Source: Cytobacillus kochii
GTDB taxonomy: Bacteria > Bacillota > Bacilli > Bacillales > Cytobacillaceae
Direction: 5' to 3'
Assembly: GCF_020171845.1 (NCBI RefSeq)
Contig: NZ_JAIVAM010000010.1
Span: 62,001-126,000, forward strand
DNA: 64,000 nucleotides
Shown here: positions 18,749 to 28,104 of the stretch, piece after piece
Numbering within the stretch: the stretch's first letter is position 1
Layout: the number at the start of each line of letters is the position of its first letter
Translations under genes and position numbers: made by a program
The notes under the pieces: generated by a model
Told to the model about the DNA's origin: nothing
The model's database searches: none
Seen by the model: the letters and a program-made list of their open reading frames with translations, nothing else

Positions 18749-20231
18749 TTTTTTAATACTACCAATTTTAGTTCCATTAATTACCGCCGTCATTCTGATC
18801 TTCTTAAATAAGTCAGTTATTGCTCAAAGGTGGGTTTCTGGTCTATCGGCTTTTGTAACAGTCATTCTATCTGCCTTGTTAGTAAATAAGGTGAAAAATG
18901 ACGGTATACAAACATTAAACTTATCAAACTGGGATGCTCCTTTTGGCATTACCCTCGTCTCTGATATGTTATCTGCTTTACTTGTATTAACAACGAGTAT
19001 CGTCGCATTTGCTTGTATCATTTATTCGTTTAAGGGAATTGGCGAAGCACGTGAAAAATATCATTTTTATGCTGCATTACAATTTCTAATTGTTGGTGTG
19101 AATGGTGCTTTCACAACAGGCGATATCTTTAACCTATTCGTATTTTTCGAAGTGATGTTAATGTCTTCTTATGCGTTGATTTTACTTGGTGGAACGAAAA
19201 TTCAATTAAGAGAATCCATCAAGTATATACTCGTTAACGTTATTTCATCTGGTCTATTCGTCATTGCGGTTGGTTATCTGTATTCAGTCGTAGGAACATT
19301 GAATATGGCGCATATCGCTGCAAGAATTAGTGAAATAAGTGGTATATCTCAACCTGGTGTGATTTCTATTATTGGAATCATATTCCTGATTGTATTTGGA
19401 TTGAAAGGTGCGATATTCCCACTTTACTTCTGGCTTCCGGGCTCCTATTATGCACCTCCAGCACCTGTAATGGCTATTTTCGGGGCACTTCTCACGAAGG
19501 TCGGTGTTTATTCCATCATCAGGACGTACTCTTTATTCTTTTATGAAGACGGCGGGTATGTTCAACAGGTCATCATGATTCTAGCAATATTAACCATAAT
19601 TGCTGGTATTATCGGAGCCTTGGCTTATTCGGATGTTAAAAAAATTATCATATACAATATTATTGTTGCAGTAGGTGTCATCCTATTCGGTGTCAGTACA
19701 ATGAATGAAAGTGCCTTAACAGGATCAATATTCTACCTCATTCATGACATGATTATTAAAGCAGCTTTATTCCTACTCGTTGGTTTAATGGCGACCATTA
19801 CGGGGACGAATAACTTGAAACAAATGGGTGGATTGATTAAAAATTATCCAGGATTTAGCTGGACCTTCTTCCTTGCAGCACTTGCACTATCAGGTATCCC
19901 ACCGTTAAGTGGGTTCGTAGGAAAAGTGCTTATTGTTCAGGGTGGGTTTTCATCTGAATACTTCATTGGCGCTGCAATTGTATTAGCATCTAGCTTATTC
20001 GTACTCATCTCTATTATGAAAATCTTTATTAATGGGGTTTGGGGCGAACCAAAGACATATGCAAATGAAAAGACGGTTCCTTATAAGCAGTTATTAATCG
20101 CTCCAGTGATCTTAGTCATTCTTTCTATCTGCTATGGTGTAGGTGCAGATTTTATTTATCCGTATATGTCTCAAGCTGCTGAAAGCTTAATCAACACCAA
20201 TTTATATATCGATGCAGTTCTAAAGGAGTAG
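18741..20231 (+). CDS. mrpD: Na+/H+ antiporter subunit D (MrpD)
   Basis: About 496 aa, an NuoM/N-like antiporter subunit with about 14 membrane helices. The core has FGLKGAIFPLYFWLPGSYYA near residue 215 and the LALSGIPPLSGFVGK segment. Three ATGs compete at 18732, 18735 and 18741; the last is ten bases from AGAGGA and aligns with the B. subtilis start (followed by INFLILPILVP). The start overlaps mrpC by eight bases. Confidence 0.96.
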   Translation: MINFLILPILVPLITAVILIFLNKSVIAQRWVSGLSAFVTVILSALLVNKVKNDGIQTLNLSNWDAPFGITLVSDMLSALLVLTTSIVAFACIIYSFKGIGEAREKYHFYAALQFLIVGVNGAFTTGDIFNLFVFFEVMLMSSYALILLGGTKIQLRESIKYILVNVISSGLFVIAVGYLYSVVGTLNMAHIAARISEISGISQPGVISIIGIIFLIVFGLKGAIFPLYFWLPGSYYAPPAPVMAIFGALLTKVGVYSIIRTYSLFFYEDGGYVQQVIMILAILTIIAGIIGALAYSDVKKIIIYNIIVAVGVILFGVSTMNESALTGSIFYLIHDMIIKAALFLLVGLMATITGTNNLKQMGGLIKNYPGFSWTFFLAALALSGIPPLSGFVGKVLIVQGGFSSEYFIGAAIVLASSLFVLISIMKIFINGVWGEPKTYANEKTVPYKQLLIAPVILVILSICYGVGADFIYPYMSQAAESLINTNLYIDAVLKE

Positions 20232-20236
20232 TGAGT

Positions 20237-20716
20237 ATGGCAGTTCAAATTTTATTAAATGTTTGTCTTGGTTTTATGTGGATGTTTCTAACAACAACGT
20301 ATGATCTAGTAGCATTTATCAAAGGATATTTCTTCGGCCTACTCATCCTGTTTGTATTTAGAAACTTCTTCAGTAGCCGTTTTTATTTATACCGTATATA
20401 TGCGGTCGTAAAATTACTCTTTATCTTTATAAAAGAGTTAATTCTAGCCAACATTGCTGTTGTCAAAATTGTTTTAACACCTAAGTTACACAACTCTCCC
20501 GGGATTTTTGCTTATCCAACCCGTTTAGAGAAGGATTGGGAAATCACTACTTTATCTAATTTAATTACTTTAACACCGGGTACGTTAGTTGTAGATATAT
20601 CTGAAGATAAAAAGATTCTCTTTGTTCATGCAGTAGATATGAATGATGTCCAGGATGAAATAGAAGCAATTCAAACAAGCTTCGAAAAAGCGATTATGGA
20701 GGTGAGCCGAAAATGA
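20237..20716 (+). CDS. mrpE: Na+/H+ antiporter subunit E (MrpE)
   Basis: A 159-aa protein with N-terminal membrane helices and a cytoplasmic tail, including LKL-type region ITTLSNLITLTPGTLVVDIS, the MnhE hallmark. AAGGAG lies eight bases before the ATG at 20237; the GTG at 20231 is too close to it. Confidence 0.95.
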   Translation: MAVQILLNVCLGFMWMFLTTTYDLVAFIKGYFFGLLILFVFRNFFSSRFYLYRIYAVVKLLFIFIKELILANIAVVKIVLTPKLHNSPGIFAYPTRLEKDWEITTLSNLITLTPGTLVVDISEDKKILFVHAVDMNDVQDEIEAIQTSFEKAIMEVSRK

Positions 20717-20997
20717 TACAAACTGCCGTTACAATTGCAATCATTTGTTTAGCTCTATCCATGCTTGCATTAGTCTACCGAATCATTATAGGCCCAACAT
20801 TGCCGGATCGTATCGTTGCTTTAGACGCCGTTGGTGTAAACATTGTTGGTATTGTCGCGTTAATATGTATCAAAGTAGATACAACTGCCTATGTAGAGTT
20901 CATTTTGCTATTTGGTATATTAGCGTTTATCGGGACAGTAGCCTTCTCCAAATATCTAGAGAAGGGAGTCATCATTGATCATGATAGAGATCGCTAA
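20713..20997 (+). CDS. mrpF: Na+/H+ antiporter subunit F (MrpF)
   Basis: A 94-aa protein of three membrane helices with RIIIGPTLPDRIVALDAVG, the MnhF signature. The ATG overlaps the mrpE stop by four bases, and GGAGGTGAG precedes it. Confidence 0.96.
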   Translation: MIQTAVTIAIICLALSMLALVYRIIIGPTLPDRIVALDAVGVNIVGIVALICIKVDTTAYVEFILLFGILAFIGTVAFSKYLEKGVIIDHDRDR

Positions 20998-21382
20998 TAT
21001 TATCATCGTCATATTTATTATTCTCGGAGCATTTTTTCACTTAATAGCAGCGCTAGGTGTAATCAGATTACCTGATGTATATACGAGAAACCATGCTGCT
21101 TCAAAAGCTGCTACACTTGGTGTCCTTTGTATATTATTAGCTGCATTCTTTTACTTTTACTTTCATGAGAGTGAGTTTAATACAAGAGTACTTCTCTGTA
21201 TCGTCTTTATGTTTTTAACAGCTCCAGTTGCTGGCCATTTACTTGGAAGAGCAGCCTATCATCATGGCGTAAAAATGAAAGGTAGTAAGGTTGATGATTA
21301 CCAAGAATACCTCGAGATAAAGAAATCTAATGAACAACAAAAATATGAAGAATTTAAAAAGAAATTAGGGAAGAATCTATAA
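20981..21382 (+). CDS. mrpG: Na+/H+ antiporter subunit G (MrpG)
   Basis: About 133 aa with three membrane helices and the PhaG/MnhG motif IRLPDVYTRNHAASKAATLG. The ATG at 20981 aligns with the B. subtilis start; an in-frame TTG at 20975 is closer to GAAGGGAG and remains possible. It overlaps mrpF by 17 bases. The C-terminal tail is charged. Last gene of the operon; a strong hairpin follows. Confidence 0.95.
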   Translation: MIEIANIIIVIFIILGAFFHLIAALGVIRLPDVYTRNHAASKAATLGVLCILLAAFFYFYFHESEFNTRVLLCIVFMFLTAPVAGHLLGRAAYHHGVKMKGSKVDDYQEYLEIKKSNEQQKYEEFKKKLGKNL

Positions 21383-21435
21383 AAAAAACGCTACCATATG
21401 CAATCTAAACTGCATGTAGGTGGCGTTTTTTATTT
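21383..21435 (+). terminator. mrp operon terminator
   Basis: Nested hairpin with outer stem ACGCTACC/GGTGGCGT and inner ATGCA/TGCAT, preceded by A8 and followed by a six-T run, immediately after mrpG. Confidence 0.9.
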
Positions 21436-21774
21436 TAATAAACAAATTTTCCAATCTTGACTAATCAAATGAATGAAACGTAACTTGCGGTTTATTAAAA
21501 AAATATTTTTGATGGCTTTAAACAATTGATTACGATTAAATGAAAGTGTCCCACAAACCTAACTTGTTCAGTTATCATAGAGTAAAGCTTTAGCTGGGAA
21601 ACGTCGTTTGTTTCACTATTTGTGGCTGATTGCCAATTGTTAGTTAACAATGGTTCCTAGTAATTTAACAATTAAAGAGAGCATGTATTACGTTAGGTGG
21701 TAATGATTGTTGTGTGGATACTGGATACCATGCGAAGGTTTAACTTTCACATCATACAATGCCACATATAAAAC
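21436..21774. other. Intergenic region between mrpG and yuxO
   Basis: About 340 bp without an open frame that has a ribosome site. Two convergent terminators flank it. I see no promoter, repeat or RNA element that I can support. Confidence 0.5.
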
Positions 21775-21806
21775 AAAAAAAAAGCAGGGTAGAAATTACC
21801 TTCCCA
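21775..21806 (-). terminator. yuxO terminator
   Basis: An imperfect GC-rich hairpin (21783-21805) followed on the minus strand by a run of nine T residues. Confidence 0.75.
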
Positions 21807-21817
21807 CCCGCATTTCA

Positions 21818-22204
21818 TTAAGACTTTTTCAATTTTAAAACAGCCATTGTACACCTTGATGCACATATTAATTTTTCTTGTTCATCGACGATCTTTATTT
21901 CCCAAACCATCGTTGTTTTTCCTTGATGTAGAACTGTTGCAATTGCTGTCACAACGCCGTCTTTCTTTGACTTAATATGATTAGCATTGATCTCTAGTCC
22001 TGCTACACCTTCTGTTTCTTTATCAACGAGTTCATAAGCACCTAAGCTCGCTACAGTTTCAGCAAGCGCTACAGAAGCCCCTCCATGAAGGATACCAAAT
22101 GGCTGTCTCGTTCTGCCGTCTACAGGCATAGTGGCAACAACCTTTCCCTTTTCAAGGCTTGTAATTTCAATACCTAACGTTTCTATCATTGTTTTTGGAT
22201 ACAT
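21818..22204 (-). CDS. yuxO: Hotdog-fold acyl-CoA thioesterase, YuxO/PaaI family
   Basis: A 128-aa PaaI/ComA2-type hotdog thioesterase. It shows RQPFGILHGGASVALAETVA, with the HGG and the catalytic acidic residue, and a C-terminal INANHIKSKKDGVVTAIATV region. YuxO has been proposed as a 1,4-dihydroxy-2-naphthoyl-CoA thioesterase in menaquinone synthesis; the substrate here is inferred. GAGGGGAGG lies before the ATG at 22204, not the upstream in-frame ATG at 22222. It follows the mrp operon as in B. subtilis, on the opposite strand. Confidence 0.9.
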   Translation of the reverse strand: MYPKTMIETLGIEITSLEKGKVVATMPVDGRTRQPFGILHGGASVALAETVASLGAYELVDKETEGVAGLEINANHIKSKKDGVVTAIATVLHQGKTTMVWEIKIVDEQEKLICASRCTMAVLKLKKS

Positions 22205-22327
22205 ATGTACGCCTCCCCTCAACTACCATTATAACCGAACATATATTTTATGGGAATATTCTGTTTAATCATAGAATAAGCCTTAGGCACATATATTTAT
22301 AACTAATGCGATATTGAAAGGAGACCT

Positions 22328-22729
22328 ATGATGTATCCTACACGTTTTAATCCCTCTCCTATTTGTCCGTATCCTTATACCTATCCTATTTATTGCCACC
22401 CTTATCCACCAATACATATACTACGTTCATTCCCTCCAGTTAATCCAGATCAGTTCATTCAATCAGCAAAAGAAATGGAAGTATTAATGAATAGTGCTAG
22501 TAAATTACTTGATAAAATGGCGAAGTCCAGAGAATACTCCTATAATATTATGACTGCTGCCCAAGAATCAAATCAAACAAAAGTTAATCAATTAATTGAA
22601 TCTGCTGATCTGAACAATCATCCGAAAGTTACTTATACACCAGATGGATTGACCTTAAATTTTCAATCTGCCGGTGATCAAAGTGCGCATTTGTCATTAA
22701 AATTAAAATGGACTACGATGCAAATGTAG
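22328..22729 (+). CDS. Pro/Tyr-rich N-terminus protein, 133 aa
   Basis: Not recognised with certainty. The first 40 residues are rich in Pro, Tyr, Cys and His (CPYPYTYPIYCHPYPP), followed by a helical segment (residues about 43-75) and a beta-like C-terminus (VTYTPDGLTLNFQSAG). AAAGGAG precedes a double ATG at 22328/22331. It has its own terminator. The composition resembles spore-coat or surface proteins of Bacillaceae, but that is inference. Confidence 0.68.
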   Translation: MMYPTRFNPSPICPYPYTYPIYCHPYPPIHILRSFPPVNPDQFIQSAKEMEVLMNSASKLLDKMAKSREYSYNIMTAAQESNQTKVNQLIESADLNNHPKVTYTPDGLTLNFQSAGDQSAHLSLKLKWTTMQM

Positions 22730-22763
22730 GGTTAAGACATATTTTTCAAACCTAATATAGAAG

Positions 22764-22790
22764 AGCAGTCATTTTACGACTGCTTTTTAT
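22764..22790 (+). terminator. Terminator of the 133-aa protein gene
   Basis: Hairpin AGCAGTC/GACTGCT followed by TTTTATTTAT. Confidence 0.82.
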
Positions 22791-22844
22791 TTATATAAAC
22801 TTGGGTTTTCTGTACCATCCTTCAATATATAAATTCAAGCTTAC

Positions 22845-22875
22845 AAAAAAATACCACAGCATCTCTCCGTGGTAT
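22845..22875 (-). terminator. Terminator of the Gly-rich 96-aa protein gene
   Basis: Hairpin ATACCAC/GTGGTAT followed on the minus strand by seven T residues. Confidence 0.8.
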
Positions 22876-22884
22876 CATTTCTAT

Positions 22885-23175
22885 CTAGTTAATCTCATTA
22901 TTTATATTAATATTTGGTCCATAAAGATTGGGATTGCCAGCATAGGCATTTGGATAGCCACCAAAACCTTGATTGCCATATGGAACAGGGCCGGGGCCGT
23001 ATCCGTATCCATACGGTGGACAAGGTCCTCCAAAACACGGCCTAGGTCTAAAGAACAGCGGTGCGGCTAAAGCCCCTCCCGCTAATCCTCCAAGAAAACC
23101 GCCAACAAATGGCGCCGCCAAAAAGGGAAAAAAGCGTTCGTCCGCAACACCAGGATGTCGATAATAATAATGCAC
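22885..23175 (-). CDS. Gly/Pro/Tyr-rich small protein, 96 aa
   Basis: An N-terminal MHYYYRHPGVADERFF is followed by a Gly/Ala hydrophobic stretch (residues about 18-42), then a CFGGPCPPYGYGYGPGPVP low-complexity region and an Asn-rich tail. A GTG start follows AAGGAGGT by eight bases and a terminator follows. The composition is common among Bacillaceae spore-coat or crust proteins. It is convergent with another Pro/Tyr-rich protein gene, so the pair may share a developmental role (inference). Confidence 0.7.
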   Translation of the reverse strand: MHYYYRHPGVADERFFPFLAAPFVGGFLGGLAGGALAAPLFFRPRPCFGGPCPPYGYGYGPGPVPYGNQGFGGYPNAYAGNPNLYGPNININNEIN

Positions 23176-23267
23176 TAGGGATTACCTCCTTTAATTAAAA
23201 GCTGGGTACCTTCCCTATTACATATGCATCTATCATCAATTAAGCGTGGGCTTAATGTGAGTTATTA

Positions 23268-23852
23268 TCATTCACTCTTCGTTAAAATAGCATCCGCGAT
23301 TCCATAATCCACCGCTTCTTGTGCGCTCATAAAATAATCACGCTCTGTATCCAACTTCACCTTGTCTAATGGTTGATTTGTTTTCTCGGCAATCATTTGG
23401 TTGGTTACGTCTTTTAGCTTTAATATCCTTCTTGCAGAGATCTCAATATCTGTCGCTTGCCCTCTTGCACCACCTAAGGGCTGATGAATCATTACTTCGC
23501 TATGAGGAAGCACAAATCGTTTTCCCTTCGTGCCAGATAGAAGCAGTAGTGCACCAAATGAGGCAGCCATCCCTGTACAGATAGTGCGAATATCACACCT
23601 TACATAGTCGAGTGTATCTAAAATAGCAAAGCCCGCTGTTGTTGATCCTCCAGGACTATTAATATAGAGTGAAATATCTTTTTTCTCATCTTCTGCAGCT
23701 AAAAATAATATTTGTGCAACAATATTATTCGCCATATGATCATTGATTTCTTCACCAATCATAATAATCCGATCTCTCAATAGTCTTGAATAAATGTCAT
23801 AGGACCGTTCACCTTTTTCCGTTTGTTCAATTACATAGGGTATCGTGCTCAT
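23268..23852 (-). CDS. ClpP-family protease, probable second ClpP
   Basis: A 194-aa ClpP with an intact catalytic triad: Ser98 in [15 protein letters not shown], His123 in [19 protein letters not shown], and Asp172 in DTERDYFMS. It would form the barrel peptidase that degrades proteins delivered by Clp ATPases. It differs from the main Bacillus ClpP at several positions (TGMAASFG instead of the usual MGMAASMG-like segment) and does not lie in the usual clpP neighbourhood, so it is probably a paralogue. It starts 25 bases after a sigma-factor gene on the same strand, likely one operon. TTGGAGG precedes the ATG. Confidence 0.92.
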   Translation of the reverse strand: MSTIPYVIEQTEKGERSYDIYSRLLRDRIIMIGEEINDHMANNIVAQILFLAAEDEKKDISLYINSPGGSTTAGFAILDTLDYVRCDIRTICTGMAASFGALLLLSGTKGKRFVLPHSEVMIHQPLGGARGQATDIEISARRILKLKDVTNQMIAEKTNQPLDKVKLDTERDYFMSAQEAVDYGIADAILTKSE

Positions 23853-23877
23853 TAGGAAACCTCCAAAAAGGCAAGCA

Positions 23878-24516
23878 TTAAGCTGCCATCATATTGAAAG
23901 CATTGGAAGGGGTGCTTTGCTTGGAAGTACTATAATGACTGATTACTGGCAGTAATTTGATAAGCTCAGTGGGATGTTGATGCTCAAGTGCCCGATGGAA
24001 AACTTGAAAGATTTTTCTCTTTACCGGCTCATCCCACTGCTGATTCAATTCTTTCATATCTGTTCCTAAACGTTTTCTTGCTCGATGCAATAAACTCTTA
24101 ACAGAGGCTTCTTTCATATTTAACATCTCTGCAATTTCACTATTCTTAAATAAAAACGCTTCTTTTAATGAAAAAGCTAGCGCCTGTTGCACAGTTAATT
24201 TCTCTAATAATAATTCAATTGTTTCTGTCAAATGATGATTTCTCGTTTCGATATCAACATGATTTTCTGTTAATTGCTCTTTTTTCTTTTTTCTAACCAC
24301 ATCAATCCATTGATGATAAGCAATTTTCTTTAACAAAGCTCGTGTTATTTTAGCTTCGTTATACTTCATTGCCTTCAAGATGGTTTCTTGCGCGATGTCC
24401 TCTCCATCCCACTCATTTTGGCAAAGAAAGGTGCAATAGTTTACTAAGTCTCGATAATACTTTTTCGCAATCAAATCTAACGTTGCTGACCGGCTTACCA
24501 TCTGCTCCTTCTGCAT
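23878..24516 (-). CDS. Sigma-70 family (ECF-like) RNA polymerase sigma factor
   Basis: A 212-aa sigma factor with region 2 ([29 protein letters not shown], shortened here to residues about 25-55) and region 4 ([24 protein letters not shown] at about 130-155), followed by a C-terminal extension of about 50 residues. The ATG at 24516 has GTGAAGGA upstream; the in-frame GTG four codons earlier overlaps it. No anti-sigma gene is adjacent; instead a clpP paralogue follows 25 bases later. Regulon unknown. Upstream of it is the proS stop, about 80 bases away. Confidence 0.88.
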   Translation of the reverse strand: MQKEQMVSRSATLDLIAKKYYRDLVNYCTFLCQNEWDGEDIAQETILKAMKYNEAKITRALLKKIAYHQWIDVVRKKKKEQLTENHVDIETRNHHLTETIELLLEKLTVQQALAFSLKEAFLFKNSEIAEMLNMKEASVKSLLHRARKRLGTDMKELNQQWDEPVKRKIFQVFHRALEHQHPTELIKLLPVISHYSTSKQSTPSNAFNMMAA

Positions 24517-24597
24517 TGTTTCCTTCACCCCTTCACACTTTCTATTACTTAAACGGCTTTAAGTGAAAAAAAGATATGGGTCAATAAAATTTTTTTC

Positions 24598-26028
24598 TTA
24601 ATAAGCCTTAGCCCAATAGACAAGATGCTTTGCTTCTTCTTTACAGCAAACACACACTTTAGCAATCGCCGTTTCATCAAATGGCATACAACGGGAAGTC
24701 ACACTTGTGTCTTCTTTTATTTTCTCTTCGCATGCTTGATTACCACACCACATCGCTTTGACAAACCCTTGTTTTTCATTAAATATCTGCTTAAACTCTT
24801 CATAAGTATATGCTTCATACGTATGATCGTTGCGATGTTCTTTTGCCTTATGATAAAGTGAAGTTTGAATTCCTTCTAAAAGTTGAACAATTGTTTCTTC
24901 TAGATTTGCTAATGGAGTGACCATTTTCTCTCCTGTATCTCTTCTTGCAAGTACGACTTGGCCCTTTTCAATATCTTTAGGCCCTACTTCTAAGCGAATG
25001 GGCACACCCTTCATTTCATATTCATTAAATTTCCAACCTGGCTTTTTATCACTTGCATCAAGATCTACGCGCGCTACTTTATTTAGTTTTTCTTTTAAAT
25101 CATAGGCAAAATCTAATACGCCATCCTTATGTTGCGCAATAGGAACAATCATTACCTGCTTTGGGGCAACTTTTGGCGGAAGTACTAACCCTCTGTCATC
25201 ACCGTGGACCATAATCATCGCACCGATAATTCTGGTTGTGAATCCCCAAGAAGTTTGCTGCACATACTGCTCTTTTCCATCTTGATCGGTAAATTGAATT
25301 CCAAATGCTTTTGCAAAGCCATCTCCTAAATGATGAGATGTCCCTGATTGTAGCGCTTTACCATCATGCATTAAACTTTCAATTGTATAAGTTAATTTTG
25401 CGCCAGCAAACTTTTCTTTTTCCGTTTTCTTGCCTTTAACAACAGGGATAGCTAAAAGATTTTCACAAATATCTGCATAGACTTCAAGCATCTTTACTGT
25501 TTCTTCTAACGCTTCTTCATCCGTTGCATGACAAGTATGGCCCTCTTGCCATAAAAACTCTAACGTTCGTAAGAATGGTCTTGTTGTTTTCTCCCATCGA
25601 ACAACATTTGACCATTGATTATAAAGCTTTGGTAAATCACGATAAGAGTGAATAATATTTTTATAATGTTCTCCGAATAGTACTTCTGATGTCGGGCGCA
25701 CACAAAGTCTCTCAGCAAGCTCATCTTCTCCACCATGAGTTACCCAAGCAACTTCTGGGGCAAATCCTTCAATATGATCTTTCTCTTTCTGAAGAAGGCT
25801 CTCAGGAATAAATAGAGGCATATAAACATTTTCATGCCCAGTTTCTTTTATCTTTTGATCAAGTGCTGATTTAATGTTCTCCCAAAGGACGTAACCATAT
25901 GGACGAATAATCATGGAACCTCTCACACTCGAATAATCGACTAAATCAGCTTTCTTTACGACATCTGTATACCATTGTGGAAAATCTTCATTCATTGATG
26001 TTATTTCTTTCACAAACTGTTTACCCAT
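24598..26028 (-). CDS. proS: Prolyl-tRNA synthetase, archaeal/eukaryotic type (ProS type 3)
   Basis: A 476-aa class II aminoacyl-tRNA synthetase that charges tRNA-Pro. Motif 2 region [17 protein letters not shown] and motif 3 region [14 protein letters not shown] are present, along with an anticodon-binding domain and a C-terminal zinc domain with Cys pairs (WCGNQAC, CVCCKEE). It has no editing insertion, as is usual for the short type 3 form. Bacillus genomes often carry this enzyme in addition to a long bacterial ProS; whether a second copy exists lies outside the window. A proline T-box precedes it. Confidence 0.96.
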   Translation of the reverse strand: MGKQFVKEITSMNEDFPQWYTDVVKKADLVDYSSVRGSMIIRPYGYVLWENIKSALDQKIKETGHENVYMPLFIPESLLQKEKDHIEGFAPEVAWVTHGGEDELAERLCVRPTSEVLFGEHYKNIIHSYRDLPKLYNQWSNVVRWEKTTRPFLRTLEFLWQEGHTCHATDEEALEETVKMLEVYADICENLLAIPVVKGKKTEKEKFAGAKLTYTIESLMHDGKALQSGTSHHLGDGFAKAFGIQFTDQDGKEQYVQQTSWGFTTRIIGAMIMVHGDDRGLVLPPKVAPKQVMIVPIAQHKDGVLDFAYDLKEKLNKVARVDLDASDKKPGWKFNEYEMKGVPIRLEVGPKDIEKGQVVLARRDTGEKMVTPLANLEETIVQLLEGIQTSLYHKAKEHRNDHTYEAYTYEEFKQIFNEKQGFVKAMWCGNQACEEKIKEDTSVTSRCMPFDETAIAKVCVCCKEEAKHLVYWAKAY

Positions 26029-26044
26029 ATTGACACCTCATTTT

Positions 26045-26275
26045 TAATTTTTATTCTCAAAGACACAAAAAAGCCCTGCTTTCAAATAGGGACCCAATGA
26101 CTGGTGGTACCACCCTATTTCAAAGCAAAGCTTTGCACTCTTATTGATAACGGTTCAACAAGTAAACCGCATATTCTAAAGAATATGTACTCAGAGGGCA
26201 GGTTCAGCTTTTCATTAATAGATATCTCACAGCACAAACGGATACCTTCTCTGAAAATAATGATGAAAACTTACT
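26045..26275 (-). promoter_or_regulatory. T-box leader controlling proS, Pro specifier CCU
   Basis: The minus strand carries the T-box bulge AGGGTGGTACCACC (26102-26115), just before a terminator hairpin CCCTATTTGAAAGCAGGG followed by CTTTTTT. The upstream stem I region closes with CAGAG/CTCTG and presents GAACCUGCC, where CCU at 26200-26202 fits a proline specifier. Uncharged tRNA-Pro should stabilise the antiterminator and allow proS transcription. Confidence 0.92.
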
Positions 26276-26308
26276 ATTCCTCATCAACGATTAACTATTT
26301 TTTTGAAG

Positions 26309-26337
26309 ATTATATAGAGTTTCATGAAAAATGTCAA
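26309..26337 (-). promoter_or_regulatory. Sigma-A promoter of the proS T-box transcript
   Basis: Consensus -35 TTGACA (26332-26337) and -10 TATAAT (26309-26314) with a 17-bp spacer, just upstream of the T-box leader. Confidence 0.88.
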
Positions 26338-26339
26338 CT

Positions 26340-26740
26340 TTTGATTGAAGGCTCTTGGTCTAATGGCTTTTCACTTCACTTTTTAAGCCCCCTAAAAGTG
26401 AACTTTTTTCTATTACTAGACAAATTAGTACACAGAAGATGTCAAAAATAAGACGATCAATAACAAAATGTGAAAAGATAAACCATCCCGTACAAAGAAT
26501 ACAATCCATTTTTCTGTTTTATTTATTTGAATGAAATCGAATATCCCCTATATGTTTAACTAGAGAAATACAGCCCTATTCAATCCTTTGAATGGTGAAG
26601 AGGCTCCTGAAGAGACGTTACCCATCATAGCAAAAGCATAATAAATGAAAGCTATAAGAAAATCGCGTTCAACATGATTTAGTATTAACTGAACCACTCT
26701 CACAAATTCATACATCGTCTAATATTTCATTCAAAGAATA
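26340..26740. other. Intergenic region upstream of the proS promoter
   Basis: AT-rich, about 400 bp, without a gene that I can support. It separates proS from the ald terminator. Confidence 0.5.
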
Positions 26741-26741
26741 A

Positions 26742-26767
26742 AAAAACCTACCCCAATAAGAGGTAGG
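26742..26767 (-). terminator. ald terminator
   Basis: Hairpin CCTACC/GGTAGG followed on the minus strand by seven T residues, just after the ald stop. Confidence 0.85.
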
Positions 26768-26778
26768 AAAAAGTATCA

Positions 26779-27909
26779 TTAGTTTGTTATTTCTTCATTT
26801 GCAAATGCTGCCTCGACTTGAACATAATCATAACCTAAGTCCCTTGCGACTGCTTCATACGTTACATGCCCATTTACTACGTTTACCCCTAATTTCAATG
26901 CTGGGTTTTGCTCAACAGCTAGATGTGCACCTTTAGTCGCTATTTGTAATGCATAAGGAATCGTTACATTCGTTAAAGCGATTGTTGATGTTCTTGGCAC
27001 GGCACCTGGCATGTTTGCCACAGCATAATGCACAACACCATGTTTAATGTATGTTGGATCATCATGTGTAGTTACATGATCAACCGTTTCAAGAATACCA
27101 CCTTGGTCAACCGCAACGTCGATAACGACTGCACCAGGTTTCATCGTTTGAATCATTTCTTCTGTTACTAATTTTGGCGCTTTTGCTCCTGGAATGAGTA
27201 CAGCACCAATTACAAGGTCAGCTTCTTTTACAGATTCAGCAATATTTAATGGATTAGACATTAATGTTTGAATGCTATTACCGAAAATATCATCAAGTTG
27301 ACGAAGTCTTTCAGGGCTTAAATCAATGATTGTTACATCTGCACCAAGACCGATGGCCATTTTCGCAGCATTAATACCCACAACGCCCCCACCAATAATC
27401 GTCACTTTTCCTCGAGATACACCTGGTACACCCGCAAGTAATATTCCTTGGCCGCCGTTTGTTTTTTGTAAGAATTGCGCTCCAACTTGTGTTGCCATTC
27501 TACCAGCAACTTCACTCATTGGTGTTAGTAATGGAAGTGTACGGTTCACCTCAACTGTTTCATATGCAATAGCCGTTACTCCGCTTTTCACTAGCGCATC
27601 TGCCAATTCTGGTTCTGCTGCTAAATGCAAATAAGTAAACAATACTAGGCCTTTACGGAAATAGTCATATTCAGTTGGTAGCGGTTCTTTTACCTTCATT
27701 ACCATCTCCGCTGCCCATGCTTCTCTTGCCGTGCCTACGATTTTCGCGCCTGTTAACTCGTAATCTTGATCTTGAAATCCACTTCCGAGTCCTGCAGTCG
27801 TTTCAATAAGTACTTCATGTCCAGCTTTTACTAATGCATCTACCCCCGCTGGTGTCATTGCTACACGATTCTCGTTGTTTTTAATTTCTTTAGGTACGCC
27901 GATAATCAT
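26779..27909 (-). CDS. ald: Alanine dehydrogenase
   Basis: A 376-aa NAD-dependent enzyme converting L-alanine to pyruvate and ammonia. It begins [20 protein letters not shown], the family signature with substrate-binding Arg and Lys, has TYLHLA near residue 93 with the catalytic His, and a Rossmann domain [17 protein letters not shown]. Alanine use also feeds germination and sporulation in Bacillus. The adjacent PucR-type gene, on the same strand upstream, matches AdeR, the known activator of ald. A transporter for alanine lies just beyond. Confidence 0.97.
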   Translation of the reverse strand: MIIGVPKEIKNNENRVAMTPAGVDALVKAGHEVLIETTAGLGSGFQDQDYELTGAKIVGTAREAWAAEMVMKVKEPLPTEYDYFRKGLVLFTYLHLAAEPELADALVKSGVTAIAYETVEVNRTLPLLTPMSEVAGRMATQVGAQFLQKTNGGQGILLAGVPGVSRGKVTIIGGGVVGINAAKMAIGLGADVTIIDLSPERLRQLDDIFGNSIQTLMSNPLNIAESVKEADLVIGAVLIPGAKAPKLVTEEMIQTMKPGAVVIDVAVDQGGILETVDHVTTHDDPTYIKHGVVHYAVANMPGAVPRTSTIALTNVTIPYALQIATKGAHLAVEQNPALKLGVNVVNGHVTYEAVARDLGYDYVQVEAAFANEEITN

Positions 27910-28062
27910 ATCCTTTTGGCCCCTTCCATTTATTATATTAATTTTTAAGTATGAATAAATTGCATAGAATAAATTGTCAAATAATAAATGACAATTTTAT
28001 GTTTCCCTATTGTCAGTATAATAATAGAATGTTGAAATGACTTTGTTTATATTTGAAAAATG

Positions 28063-28104
28063 AAAAAGCATCATTTGTGTAATTTCACAAACGATGCTTT
28101 TTTT
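28063..28104 (-). terminator. adeR terminator
   Basis: A stem of about 17 bp (28063-28079 with 28086-28102) after or within the end of adeR. The stop codon TGA at 28085-28087 lies within the hairpin, so the coding end and the terminator overlap. Confidence 0.85.

Noticed and set aside
26104-26451. 115-codon plus-strand frame upstream of proS
   Set aside because: It overlaps the T-box leader and promoter on the other strand and has no ribosome site.
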